A stretch of DNA of 64,000 nucleotides, taken from assembly GCA_001600175.1 (NCBI GenBank), contig BCJC01000007.1, positions 1,078,115 through 1,142,114 on the forward strand, given 5' to 3'. The position numbers were made by a program, and so were the translations under genes. Positions 45,310 to 56,905 of the stretch are shown in pieces. Source of the stretch: Erythrobasidium yunnanense. Lineage: Eukaryota > Basidiomycota > Cystobasidiomycetes > Erythrobasidiales > Erythrobasidiaceae. Each line of letters opens with the position of its first letter. Positions within the stretch are counted from its first letter, which is position 1. The notes below the pieces were generated by a model. That model saw only the letters and a program-made list of their open reading frames with translations, did no database searches and was not told where the DNA came from.

Positions 45310-48009
45310 ATGGCTGCCCGGACTAACAGAGGCGCTCGCGAAGCCAACAATGCAGATTTGGGGGAGCGAGGGAGGTGAGCAGAGAGAAGCAGGAAGCTGC
45401 GAAAAGTCGCTGACGATGGGAGGGAGAATGCAGGCGGACAGGGATTGCGATGCCAAAAGAAGGCGATATTCCACTGACACAGGATGGCTACGAAGATATG
45501 GACGCCTACTTCAAGTCGCCAGAAGCTGCTGGCGCATCGGCGCGAAAGAAACAAGTAAACAACATTGGCGGATTCACGCCTGGAAGAGGGTCGCAAAGCC
45601 AGTCGCAAATCCCTAGCAGTGCCGGACGACGTGCAAGATCTGCAAGGCCTGATGTAGCTCATGAATTGGGCGTTCGCGGAAGGTCCGTATCAGCTAATCC
45701 TCGAGAAGGCGGGTAGGGTCACTGAACATGTCGTATATCGTTCGCAAACACAGGAAGACGGGAATGCCCATCGTCAACAATAACAGGATGCCTCTTACTG
45801 CAGACGGAATGGAACAGATGGACCCTTTCTTCGCTCAAGGACCTGCGAGTATACCCCCGGTCGCAAGAGCTGGAAACCGCAGAGGCTCGAAAGCTATTCA
45901 AGCAGTGGTAGACGACCTACAAGCAGACTCTGATGGCGAAGAGGAAGAAGCGGGCCACGATCAAACCGCCAACTATGGCCGACACGCCGGCCCTTCGCGA
46001 ACTGCAGCAAGACCTTCTACATCTACCTCGATAGCAGAAGAAGACGATGAGGAGGAGGAAGAGGAGGAAGCTGAAGAGGGGGATCAGGAAGAAGCCTCTC
46101 AGAACAGTCAAAGCGAGAACGACGAGGAAGACGCCGGTGAAGGAAGTCAGGCTCCAACACCTAGGGCAAGCACCAGCAATAGGAGAAAGAGCTACGCGTT
46201 GACTTCAGCAAATACAAGCTACCAGACCAACGGACAAGACGAGTCCGAACAGGAAGACGACGAAGAGATAGATGCAGGTGGCACACAAACAATGGATCTT
46301 GAGACTAGTGAGTCTTGCGAACCTCAATATAGAGTCGGTATACTGAGCTTCTCCGGAGGCTCCTACTTCAACAAGTCCACACGATCTCTCGGCAATCTCG
46401 CAGCTTCATCTAGTCGGAGACGGCATAGCAATCACACCGAGGATTACGACACTGTACCAAGTCCATCTCAAATCGGCTCCTCAGGCTCGAGGCGGACGAA
46501 GAACGCAAAAAATGCTAGCTCAACTACAGGAGAGCGAGTACAGGCTCTTCATTCGGATGCCTCTTCGGACGATGCAGCCATAGAAGAGAGCCTCGTAGGT
46601 CAATCCAGTGCTTCGAGACGGCAAAGCACGAATGGTCAACGGCGCCAGACCTTACAGTTACAGGACAATGAATCGCCGTTCGACAGGAAGGGCAAGCAGG
46701 CACTTGGGAATCGGTCTCAGGTCACAGTTAGGGATGCGGCAGACGATTCTAGCGGGGAAGAGAATGGTGATGCCTCAGGCTGGCAGCCGGTAGACAACGA
46801 CGATACCGGGATACGCGACTTCGATGATACCGGTTTGGATGGCGGTGGCCTTGACGGCATGGAAGATGACGAAGAGGATGGATACTTACAAGGACATGCG
46901 AATGGCGCAAGCGAGGACGAAGAGGAGGAGGAGGAGGAGGATGAAGGCGGCTTGGAGCCCATACAGGAAGAGGATGAAGATGGGAATGAGGAACCTACGC
47001 CCAGAGCAGACAAGGGTAAAAAGCGCAGGATAGAGCCGGACGATTCTGGGCATGGAGAAGCCGTACAGAAAGCAGCTCCACAGCGCAAACGTAAAAAGAT
47101 GGCGCCGGAAGATCCTTCAGGTCTGCGACGATCTTCACGCGACAGGACGGCACCTGTCGAGTACTGGCGGAATGAGAAAGTGATATATCGTCGTCGGGAT
47201 TCAGGCATTAACTGCTACTACGAGAAGATCGGTGTCGAGTCTAAGCCACGAGGTCCCATTCGGTCACTTACGAAACGTCCGGGAGCAAGAAGTGCCTCGG
47301 CTTCTAGCCAACAGCGCAAGAAGCCGACAGGCGAAGGACGCCTGCGAAGTCTTTCAGCAAGCAGTGCGGACGAGCACGATATGCAGCGACCTGACATGTC
47401 GGAATGGGATCGAGAGACGGATCCGGACGGTATAGTGTGGGACTATGTGGAAGGCAAAGAGCACAGACGAAGTAGGTCCCAAGCTTGGTAGTCATACGTA
47501 AGCTGGACTAAGTCTCGCCTCCTGCAGGAATCGCTTGGACCAAAGCAATGCTCGACCCAAAGCCTACGAAGCATCAAGGCTATCAGTTCCAGAGGATCTT
47601 CACCGATGGCGTCTTCATGGCCGGTGGTTGGCTTGTCATCCCTCCAGGCTGTAATAAGCCCCTCAAGCCTGCTCGCGACAATACATACGTGGGTCTAACA
47701 GTCTATGCTGCTAATTTTGTGGCTAATAGAGTTTATCTAGATGCTCTACTGTGCACAAGGCGCTGTTCGAGTCCTCTTGCATCGAACAGAATTTACTATC
47801 GCAGAAGGAGGTTTCTTCCTTATTCCCAGAGGTAAGTCAGAATGGAGATGCTTCTTGCGGCGCAATGAGACTGACCCTTCTACGTAATAGGCAACTCATA
47901 TCAAATCAACAATCTAACAGACATAGATGCCAAGCTTGCTTTCATGCAATCGAGGGAAATATCGGCAGTCGTGGACGACGGAGACACAGTAGCGCCACAA
48001 GAAACATGA
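45310..48009 (+). CDS. MIF2: Centromere protein C homologue Mif2
   Basis: Inner-kinetochore protein that binds the CENP-A nucleosome. Exon 1 (45310-45374) and a 59-nt intron lead to RRTGIAMPKEGD and DGYEDMDAYFKS. After a second intron (45683-45753), a second copy follows: RGRKTGMPIVNNN and DGMEQMDPFFAQ. A long acidic disordered middle comes next, then the CENP-C motif LRRSSRDRTAPVEYWRNEKV. The Mif2 cupin closes the protein: GIVWDYVEGKE, RRRIAWTKAML, GYQFQRIFTDGVFMAGGWLV, IPPGCNKPLKPARDNTY, YCAQGAVRVLLHRTEF, EGGFFLIPRGNSYQINNL, ending VAPQET. Introns at 47472-47527 and two more in the cupin are required for this reading. A further possible 51-nt in-frame intron is 46308-46358. Confidence 0.93.
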
Positions 48010-48099
48010 TCTAGTGCTGTGTGTATTGTTATGCTAGCGGTGAACAGTTGTTGTTGCTATTGCTAGCTTCCAAGCGGAAATATTTCCATCCATAACTAT

Positions 48100-48801
48100 T
48101 CAGGAAAACCCAAGATCGGGAGAGGTGTTGCCCCGTATACATACTGACAAGACATTGGGATATGCTACATGATGCATTTCTTGATATATACCTCTTAAAG
48201 CAGACTCTATTACCGAAAGCAGGTCCTGCCAGACCTTTAAAGTCGATGGCGTAGCAATGGCAGCAGGCTCCGCCTTCCGCGAGCACTGTGCAGCTCGTGT
48301 GAAGCGCTTCTGATCACTTGTCGCGTCGCAATCGAAAGCGGTGCGCTCTTGAGAGACAGTGGTATCTGTCTTGCTGCTTGCGACATGCATTCCAGCTTGC
48401 ACTTTGTCACGACATGGGGACCATGTACAGTACCTGATTCTCGGGGGACATGTACTCGCAGGCTATACACGTTGTTCCAGTGCTATGCCGATCGTGTCTG
48501 TCAGCGGATCTGGTCTAGCAGGTACGGCTCTCCCGACATACTAGAACATCATATCTTTGCTGACGATGCGATCACATCTTGCGCAGTAATACTTCTTGAC
48601 AGTCTCCTTGGTATGAAAGGACGGAACTTCCTGAGGATTTTCGAAGTCGGAGTTCGCCAGCATATGCTGCCAGGTTGTATCGTCATTTACGACATGTAAG
48701 AATCTTCTGCATGTGACTGCGAGCCTAGACGAAGCTCGCAAGCCTGCGATACCGGCTATCTTGCATAAAAGCTCGTCCGGTAGCTCAAGCAGGGATGGCA
48801 T
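48100..48801 (-). CDS. F-box protein with cysteine pairs
   Basis: The F-box at the start is MPSLLELPDELLCKIAGIAG, RASSRLAVTCRRFLHVVND and TWQHMLAN, indicating an adaptor of an SCF ubiquitin ligase via Skp1. Next come two cysteine pairs, YYCARCDRIV and, across an intron near 48490-48543, YTGTTCIACEYMSPENQ, which could form a zinc ribbon. After that the splicing is uncertain. One reading continues TDTTVSQERTAFDCDATSD to a stop at 48100. Another uses the frame with EGGACCHCYAIDFK, whose extra CCHC would favour a zinc-binding C-terminus. Substrate unknown. It is divergent from SSL2 across 166 nt. Confidence 0.65.
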
Positions 48802-48967
48802 CTAGAATACTCGTCAGCATATCGATTCAACCGCCTTCAGACGCCCTTGCATCGCACTTTGGCCTGCTCCTGGACTTGCATATCGTCGAATTGCCGGATC
48901 TCAGGTCATCCGGGACAAGTTTGGGATCCTTAAGGTTGTCTTCAGACCATCCAGCAGCGTAGTCGGT

Positions 48968-51900
48968 ATGGCCAAACGAGTTGCGGGCAACTCTACGGCA
49001 GACGACAGCGATGCGTCGACGTCTGGATCCAGCAAGCGAGCGCGAAAGGCCAAAGCCAAAGCAGCTGGAGTCAGCAAACGAACAGCAAAAGGAAAGGGCA
49101 GAATGAACGGCGACGACGACGACGAGAATGGCGACGATAACGATGATGGTGCTGCAAACGACGAAGATGCCGACCTCGAATTCGACTACCGTTCAAACGA
49201 GTCTACCGACACAGCTGGCGGCTCAGATTACGGCCAGGACAGCAGCGGGGATGAAGGGACTGCTTCAAAGAGAGGCAAGAAGACTGCAAAGAAAGGCGGT
49301 CGCGGTGGGAAAGCTGGGAAAAGTACAGGCCGAAGCATCGTTCTTTCGTCAGCCAGCAAGGCTCTCTATACGGCTGCAGCTGAAAGTCCAGGTTCTATCG
49401 CAAGAATGCCTCCCAGCGCTTCTGATCCCTCCTCTCTAGTATCATCCTTGTTCCCTCACGAAGGTGATGCTGCATACCTACCCTTGAAAGCCGACCACGC
49501 ATCTAGACCCCTCTACATCGCACCCAGCTACCCTCCTCACATCATTCTCGAAGCTTTCCACCCACTCTCATTACAAGCACAAGATTTCCTCACTGCAATC
49601 GCCGAGCCCGTCTCTCGCCCAAAGCATGTTCACGAATACAAGCTTACCAAGCATTCCCTCTACGCTGCTGTCAGTATCGGTCTCGAGCCAGAGGATATCA
49701 TAGGAGTTCTGTCGAGGCTCTCCAAAGTCAAAATCCCTCCGGAAACGATAGATTACATACGGGAAGCGACCAAGTCATTCGGCAAAGTCAGACTCGTGCT
49801 CAAAGATACAAAGTACTACGTGGAAAGCGGGTATGCAGACACGCTGCGACTCTTGCTGAAGGACGATATCATCTCGAAGAGTAGAGCCGATGAGACGGGC
49901 GAGGAGCTAGAGACAGCAACAATGAAGAAAAGCAGTATGGTCATTCCCGGTACCAAGTATGCAGGAGTGGGTGCATCAGGAGAGAACGTGACCGATGGCG
50001 GAGGAAGCGATAGGCCAGCTACGAATGGCCAGGATGCTCCGGCCGATGAAGACGCACTCTTCACAGCAAATGTCGGGCTCGACGGAGACGAAGAAGCAGA
50101 CGACGATGACAATGTTCATAGGTTCCAGATCAAGGCCGATGAGATGGAGAATGTCAAGAAGAGGTGTAATGACCTAGAATACCCGATGCTGCAAGAATAC
50201 GATTTCCGGGCCGACTCGGTCAATCCTAATCTAGAGATTGCCCTCAAGCCCGCTACGCAGATCAGACCGTATCAGGAGAAGTCTCTGCGAAAGATGTTCT
50301 CGAACGAGTAGGTCGCTTGGCCGGTCTGACTCTGCCTGTATGCTGACATACCCTCTCAGTCGAGCTCGCTCAGGCATTATCGTGCTGCCCTGCGGAGCTG
50401 GTAAAACACTGGTCGGTATCGTTGCTGCTCGTACAATCCGCAAGTCCTGCCTCATCTTATGCACTTCTGGAGTATCGGTCATGCAATGGAAAGCGGAGTT
50501 CCTACGCTGGACCAACATGGACGAGCGCGACATTGCTGTCTTCACATCAGAACACAAGCAGAAGTTCCAAGGTGCAAGCGGGATAGTCGTATCGACATAC
50601 TCGATGGTAGCGCAACGAGCTAAGCGAAGTCATGACTCGCAAAAGATGATGGAGTTCTTGACAAGCAGAGAGTGGGGTCTGCTTCTATTGGATGAGGTGC
50701 ACGTCGTACCTGCAGCCATGTTCAGACGAGTTATCACTACTATCAAGGCGCATACTAAGCTCGGCCTGACAGGTAAGCTTATCGAGAGAGTGGCGTAGAT
50801 CTGACTAATCCGATACATAGCTACGCTCGTTAGAGAGGACGACAAGATTGATGATCTGAACTATCTTATCGGACCCAAACTCTACGAAGCCAACTGGATG
50901 GACTTGGCGAAGGACGGACATATTGCGAATGTGCAATGTGCTGAGGTCTGGTGTCCCATGACTCCAGAATTCTATCGCGAATACCTCAGGGAGAAGAGCC
51001 GGAAGCGAATGCTGCTCTATTGCATGAACCCCAACAAATACCAAGCATGTCAATTTCTCATCAATTACCATGAGTCGAGAGGGGACAAGATCATTGTCTT
51101 CTCTGACAATGTGTATGCTCTCGAGGTTAGTGCACTATTAGTTTCCGAAGGTCTCGCTGACACCGATGACAGGCCTATGCTATCAAGCTCAAGAAGCCTT
51201 ATATCCATGGGTGGGTCTGCAGTCTATTCTACGAGGCTAATGACTAACGTTACACGGTAGTGGCACCGCTCAAATCGAACGAATGCGAATTTTGCAGCAG
51301 TTCCAGCACAACGAGCGAAGTACGTGCTTTTGTTTGGCAGACTATATTTTGCCATCACTGACCTTCGTTTCAGTCAACACTATCTTCCTTTCGAAAGTTG
51401 GAGATACGTCTATCGATTTACCGGAAGCTACCTGCCTCATCCAAATCTCGTCGCATTTCGGTTCCCGTCGACAAGAAGCCCAGCGATTAGGACGTATTCT
51501 GCGAGCGAAGAGAAGGAATGACGAAGGTTTCAATGCGTTCTTCTATTCACTTGTCTCGCGCGACACTCAGGAAGTCTACTATAGTACGAAGAGGCAGCAA
51601 TTCCTGATCGATCAAGGTTACGCCTTCAAGGTTATTACACACTTGGACGGTCTGTCACAGAGTCCTGATCTAGTATACAACTCGAAAGACGAGCAGATAG
51701 CTCTGCTGCAGTCGGTCTTGTTGCAGAATGAATCGGCTGCAGATTTGGGATCGGATGTCAAAGGAGACTTTGGCGATCTACCTGGTACAGTCACCAGCAA
51801 AGACTTCGGCAGAGTCGGAGCGTCTGCCAAACGACCGGACGGCGCAGGTGCAGCCAAGCGTGTGACCGGAAGCCTCACAGCCCTCAGTGGTGCGCAAAGC

Positions 51901-52106
51901 ATGTCTTACATTGAAAGGTACGTCAGATCATGTCTGTTTTCGCGTGTCGTGGCTGAGATGTTCGTCACAGAAATCGCTCCGAAAACAAGGTTCTTGCAAA
52001 GCAGGCCAAGGACAAGAATCAGCCGCGACATGCTCTCTTCCAGAAGCGAGCAAAGTTGGCAAAGGATCGAGAGAAGGAGAAGAAGCGCGCAGCAGAGGAC
52101 GACTAG
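48968..52106 (+). CDS. SSL2: TFIIH DNA translocase Ssl2/XPB
   Basis: 3'-5' DNA translocase subunit of TFIIH, needed for promoter opening and nucleotide excision repair. The N-terminus is basic and acidic. The XPB N-terminal domain contains [19 protein letters not shown] and [19 protein letters not shown]. The damage-recognition/RecA1 part contains [13 protein letters not shown], Walker [31 protein letters not shown], and the DEVH box [15 protein letters not shown]. RecA2 has [49 protein letters not shown], and [17 protein letters not shown]. It ends with AQSMSYIER and a basic tail [10 protein letters not shown]. Exon 1 is 48968-50307, and later exons are split by 50-65 nt introns. Length and motif order fit the family. 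Confidence 0.96.
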
Positions 52107-52226
52107 ACACTTCTCGTACAGCAGATACATACATGTAGCTTTAACCATTCGACAATACTTCCCAAGTCTGTTGTGTTTCCGCGAGCACGATGTAAGCTGC
52201 AGCATGTTGCGTATTGTGCAAAAGTT

Positions 52227-53557
52227 CTAGCACCATGCCCACGCCTCTGCTAGCCATTTTGAAGGCAGATCTCCATCCCCGTACCAAGCAAGTGCCGGTA
52301 GGTGATTGGGCCTTTCTTCATTGACCCACCCTGTACCTTCTAGCAGATGCTCAGGTACGTTCCAAGCTTCGATCTTCTCGACCTGGTACTCATCTGCTGC
52401 TTTCTTGGCTGACGAAAGAAGAATACGCAGCTGATCTGTCGTTGAGCACCTGAGCCGACCGATGATCAAGCTTTTCTCAGCGAGATTGCATGCCCAGATC
52501 GCGAACGCCCAATCTCCTTCTTTATCATCTGTACTCCCAATACTAGCTCCCCAAGTAGCCAACTTCAGCCCGGGCGCAACAAGGGCGGTCACCTTTTTGG
52601 ATCGTTCCGAGCTCCAAGCCATCTGTTCGACAGTAGGTAGCAGCGCAAATATTGATACTTGAGATGCTTTGACATCCTCTTCGATCAGCTTGGCGTCTCT
52701 CGCGCAAATAGCCGGCAAATCCTCTTGGGTGATGGCTTGCAAAGAACTTGGTAACATCGATGCGGCATCAAGGTCGGCGACCTTCCAGGTGACTTGCATA
52801 GGAGACATGACCGTCCAGCCTAGAGCTTGGTTGCTGTCTTCATGTCGCCTGACAGTCTTGGCATAGAAGTGGCCTATATCCGAGTAGAGAACGGAGGCTA
52901 TTGCAGTCTTAGAGATCTCGTCATGTAGTAGCACCATCATCCGACTTGCATATCCTTTCTTGCGATGTTGACTGTAGAAGGGGAGTAGCCACGAATTAGC
53001 CTTTCGGGGAAGATACATCAGGATAAACAAGCTAACGGAGGCGTGTACTGTAAGATGTATGTCAGCGAAGTCTGTTGCTACACGATCCGAGTGACTTACC
53101 ACGCTTGCGACGGAGAGGGAGTCGCCGTACACGGTCTGTCCCGTTGTATCTTTGGCGCACATGGGCCTTCGAAAAGTACCGCATATGCAGAGTGGCTCTG
53201 ACGCCTGTGTATCGTCTTTGTGCACCAAGGCCCTGTGAACAGACAGAGGAGTGACGGGCACGTGAGTAAGGGCCCCGATCTGGTGATCTCGAGCTAAGCG
53301 AGCTTACCATCCTACATAGTTTGCTTGACCATAACTCGTTTCGTAGGCAAGATGAATATTTAGGCCCTTGAAATCGTCGAAAGGTATTCCTCGCTCAGCT
53401 CCCCCTGCGACAATCTATTAGACCAAGGCTTCTCTTAACCTGTAGAGCAGCACAGGTTGAAGTAAAACTTGCATTCTGGCCTCCGTGTTTCCAGTATGCG
53501 AACGGCATGTCCTCTGGTGGTCTGGACGAGAACCAACTGATCGAGGTCGATGGACAT
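52227..53557 (-). CDS. Lyc1-like GNAT acetyltransferase, inverted paralogue A
   Basis: N-acetyltransferase of the fungal Lyc1 type (lysine N6-acetyltransferase family). It starts [16 protein letters not shown]. Conserved blocks are [15 protein letters not shown], the GNAT motif A rebuilt as [61 protein letters not shown], and the family C-terminus [20 protein letters not shown] ending [19 protein letters not shown]. An exon of only 11 nt (53037-53047) supplies YTPP. One intron near the N-terminus would be just 35 nt. The gene at 56906-58188 is a clear paralogue with the same exon layout, on the opposite strand. Confidence 0.83.
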
Positions 53558-54347
53558 GCTGGAAGTGTGCAGAGAAGGCAAGTCGACCCTATCACTGGTT
53601 TTCCAAGCCAAGATGATCTGAATGGAACGAAGAGACAATCGAAAACCACGTCGACTCGGTGCGAGCAGTCTTCAGGATCCAAAGGGGCTTTGATCTGGAT
53701 ACGGAATGGACGGTAGACCGCCAGACGTCTCTACAGCCAACCCAGTAGACGAAACGACATGTGTGCGGCCAAGCCTGATCGCTGAGTGCGCTATATGGGC
53801 GAGCCGACCATTGAGATGAGGCTGAGAAACAGCAGCAGTTCGTGCGGTGGATCTGACCTGGCCAAGAATCTCTCTGTCACAAGTGAGTACTGGTTGCAAG
53901 ATACCTGCACAAATATGGCTCCCAATGAAGGTTTATCGCTCGGAACTGCGGACGCCCAAGTCTATCTGTCCAACCTTACGCGACGCGTACGTTGCAAAGA
54001 TCACAACACTATCTAATCAAGGATTTTAATGTTCTGAGAAATTCCATGCTGCTATTGGCTGACCGCCGATCTTCCATAAACACTTGGGCGATCCCCAACA
54101 TGCAGATCGCCCGAAACACCATCAAATTTGTAGGAAGGATCTGCCGCAGACACACTTCCGGAACTCACAATGTCATGTATCCGTTACGAACGTAGGCTGG
54201 ATCCTTGTCTGCGCGCATCGCTGAACACACAGCTCAGGGTTTTCTTCTCACTCCCTTGCATTCTGCGTAGAAGTCTTCTTGTCTTTCACCTGGCCCACTA
54301 TACAGCCATCACAAGCCGTTCTCAGCAAGTCGCACCGCTCCAACGCG
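53558..54347. other. Divergent intergenic region
   Basis: 790 nt between the leftward acetyltransferase and the first small cysteine-motif gene. It holds a perfect inverted repeat with 8-nt arms GGGCGATC/GATCGCCC at 54086-54112. Open frames are short and unlike any family I know. Confidence 0.4.
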
Positions 54348-54730
54348 ATGCCTGCCAAACCTACGAAAACTAGCTCCTCCCTCTCTCCATCCTCCTTTCC
54401 GCCAGTCGATATCGTGCCCTTCTACTTCACCAAGCCTCTTGCGCGTAGTCCTTCCGGCACTTCCAGCGACAGTGCATCCTCTTCCTATGCATCAACGAAC
54501 GGCGCGACTCAAGAGCGACCGCCGAATCCATGTCTCGAGTGAGTACGCTGCCAAACCTATCTCATTGGATCAGTATCTGAGTCTGGGCATCTTTACGTAG
54601 AGCCTGTGTGTGTCTGCACTGTAGACCGCAAGCTGGAGATTTCGTCTTCGATTCGCGGAAGCAGTATCTAGACTACCTAGATATAATCAAGGAAGCTCGT
54701 TCGGAAGCAGCAAGGAGCGTCGAGGCTTAG
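54348..54730 (+). CDS. Small CxxxCxCxxC protein, tandem copy 1
   Basis: Unrecognised family, about 107 residues, two exons (54348-54538 and 54601-54730) with a 62-nt intron. The N-terminal half is Ser-rich with VDIVPFYFTKPLARSPSG. The C-terminal half starts with the cysteine cluster CLEACVCLHC (CxxxCxCxxC) followed by AGDFVFDSRKQYLDYLDII and a helical tail ending ARSVEA. The intron falls inside the first CxxxC spacing. The neighbour at 55397-55741 has the same block order, cysteine spacing and intron position, so this is a tandem duplicate. The four cysteines could bind one metal ion. No signal peptide. Function unknown. Confidence 0.72.
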
Positions 54731-55396
54731 ATGATCATGCTGGCTTGCTTCGGTCAAGATTGTCAGACACGTCTGGCAGATCGGGCCCTCACATCGATCC
54801 ACTTTCTTCAGGGCATCATATAATCACACCGGTTTGCAAAGGGTTTAGAAGTCTACTTGATGACCAGATACCAAGATCAGTGCAGCATAGGGAAGTGGGC
54901 AGGGGCAAAATTACACTATATGGAAAAGAGTGTTGTGGGCATATTGGTAGAGGGAAGCCGTGCAGTTCAGTACCTAGTCATGTTGCGCGCTGTAGCAGTA
55001 TAGTAGTTTCGTAGTCATAGTCGTATCTGTACGATATGATTCGCCTTCTCAATACACCAGCCAGTTCTTCCTTCTGGTTTTGCACTCGCTTCGTAGATCG
55101 TTGAAGCCCTTGGCTGTAAGCTTCTACATGTTCTGCCTGTCCGCCGAGATGCGTCTTGGCTTATCTCAGCGCCTACCCCTAACCCCGCATGACAGCTGAC
55201 AGAAGTCTCCCCAAATCTCATACGGCTGGAGAGAGAGGGAAGAGAGACGGAAGAGAGAGCGGAGTCAGCTGCGGATGTAAGCAAGAAGCGAAAGCGCACG
55301 GCGATGACTCACTCTACGCGCGAAAGGTATAAAATACGGCGAGCAGAAAGCGTTGCTCTACTTCTTTAGAAGAACTTCCTCGAAAGAAAGACCAAA
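54731..55396 (+). promoter_or_regulatory. Intergenic and promoter between the two small paralogues
   Basis: 666 nt. The 3' side carries a TATA box and a leader for copy 2. I see no third copy or other gene in it. Confidence 0.4.
55327..55335 (+). promoter_or_regulatory. TATA box of small protein copy 2
   Basis: Sequence GGTATAAAATA lies about 65 nt before the start codon at 55397, at normal TATA distance for a short leader. This suggests strong or regulated expression; not proven. Confidence 0.55.
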
Positions 55397-55741
55397 ATGC
55401 CTAGCCTGAACATGCCAGTCCAGCCGTTCTACTTCACCAGGCCTATCGCGAGATCTGCATCGCAATCATCTACCTCCTCTTCATCCTCATCTTCCTCTCC
55501 CTCCTACTCCCCTGCCTCATCAGTCTATGGCGACGATGTAGCTTCCTCAAAGAAGTGCAATAGGTACGTTGCTCGCGCTCCATGTCTGTCTAAAGCAACT
55601 GAAGCTGACTCCTCTTCCATCCACAGAGGATGCAAATGCTTCAAATGCCAGATCGGCGACTTCGTCTTCGAGTCCGAGCAAGAATATCGCGACTACCTCG
55701 AGATCGTGGAGGCTGCTTCGCAGGAAATGTCGAAGGGCTAG
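55397..55741 (+). CDS. Small CxxxCxCxxC protein, tandem copy 2
   Basis: About 93 residues in two exons (55397-55563, 55627-55741; 63-nt intron). Layout matches copy 1: an N-terminal PVQPFYFTRPIARSASQ block, a Ser-rich spacer, then CNRGCKCFKC, GDFVFESEQEYRDYLEIVEA and a short tail ending EMSKG. Identity with copy 1 is concentrated in the FYFT(R/K)P(I/L)ARS block and the cysteine-to-YLDY/YRDY block, so both are likely under selection while the Ser-rich linker drifts. The cluster could form a small zinc-binding knuckle. Unknown function. Confidence 0.75.
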   Translation: MPSLNMPVQPFYFTRPIARSASQSSTSSSSSSSSPSYSPASSVYGDDVASSKKCNRYVARAPCLSKATEADSSSIHRGCKCFKCQIGDFVFESEQEYRDYLEIVEAASQEMSKG

Positions 55742-56167
55742 ATCGAGAGGGTGGGCACAGTAAACAGTCGTGGAGGACAACATATGCACACACAAACACT
55801 CACTCATCATCTAGGCGTACATCAGACGCATGTAATCCGGCTCCCGACGCCTAAAGTTGCAGTCAGGCAGAGCCTTTGGCGCAAAAAGATGCGAGCCATA
55901 CTTCCAGCTGCGCAGCTATTCGTTAGAGCCACGCGCGATGTCCGCACCACTCGTCCCCTCCGCGTACATGCTTCCATCCGTGCCGGTGCCGAAGATTAGC
56001 TGGATACATACCTAGTAGTGCTACATAGCATAATAGCATCAGCTCATAGAATCATCAGAGAGCCGGACGATAGCTCAAGAATGCCGATAGCAAGCAAAAG
56101 CATATTAGCGCTTGTATGCTTAGCTCCAACTGATAGAAAAAGTAAATCCAGTTCGAACACCATTTCC
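55742..56167. other. Intergenic region
   Basis: 426 nt between small protein copy 2 and the YCII gene. No supported gene, repeat or RNA. Confidence 0.35.
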
Positions 56168-56680
56168 ATGTCTACTAATCTCCAACCATACTTATGCATC
56201 ATACCTGACCTTCCTGGCAAGCCGCCTCAATGCTACCATCGAAAGCACTCCCTCTGACCACACATCCATTGATTCAGACTCGAAGCGGCTGGAAGTTCGC
56301 GCCAAACATTTCGAAGGCGCACATAAGCTGAGAGAACAAGGGATCCTGAGTGAGAATAGCCCTCCTTGCCGAATTTGGGATGCCATCAACCCTCCTTACA
56401 CATCCCGGCTTGCGACAGTTGATGGCGGAGCTACGTTCAGCGAAGACAAAGGCAAGAATGCAGATGCCAAGATGACAGGCTCTTGGGCTATCTTCAAGGC
56501 TGAAAACGTCGACAAAGTCCGCGAGATTTTGGAAAACGACATCTACGCGACCGGTGAGCACATCTGGCTCCGCTTCGCGTGTACAACGAAGCACAGCGCC
56601 TTGCTGATAGTCCTTGGTCAGGCGGCGCGTGGGATATGTCGAAAACACAGATTGTCTCCATTGCTCTTCCGTTTCACTAG
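56168..56680 (+). CDS. YCII-domain protein
   Basis: Small ferredoxin-like alpha-beta protein of the YCII family, about 100 residues, with a possible role as a muconolactone isomerase-like or accessory enzyme. Four exons give MSTNLQPYLCIIPDLP, DSKRLEVRAKHFEGAHKLRE, QGIL-IDGGATFSED, TGSWAIFKAENVDKVREILE, NDIYATG-GAWDMSKTQI and IALPFH. The His of KHFEGAHKL and the downstream Asp are the usual YCII His-Asp pair. The first intron (56217-56277, 61 nt) seems to begin with GCAAGC. Using it gives the family's uninterrupted start, while reading through it inserts 20 foreign residues. The other two introns are ordinary GT-AG. Confidence 0.82.
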
Positions 56681-56905
56681 GGCCTGGGGGGCTAGATCAG
56701 CCAGAGAGAAACTCCCACAGATGACTCGCTTGAGTAGAAGTGCCGGTAAAGTGCACAATAAGGGCAGCTTCTTATTTGTCATGACTCGTAACCCAGTGTA
56801 TCCCAAATATTTGCCTTGTATACTGAGCGATCTGGCCTGAAAGTAGCTGCTTGATTTATCATTCTTTACTTACTCCCGCAAGACTTACAGCCTTCTCATC
56901 ACCTC

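Noticed and set aside
54086-54112. Inverted repeat GGGCGATC/GATCGCCC as a possible terminator or RNA hairpin
   Set aside because: Isolated 8-nt arms with no T-run and no adjoining RNA gene; kept only as a note in the intergenic entry.
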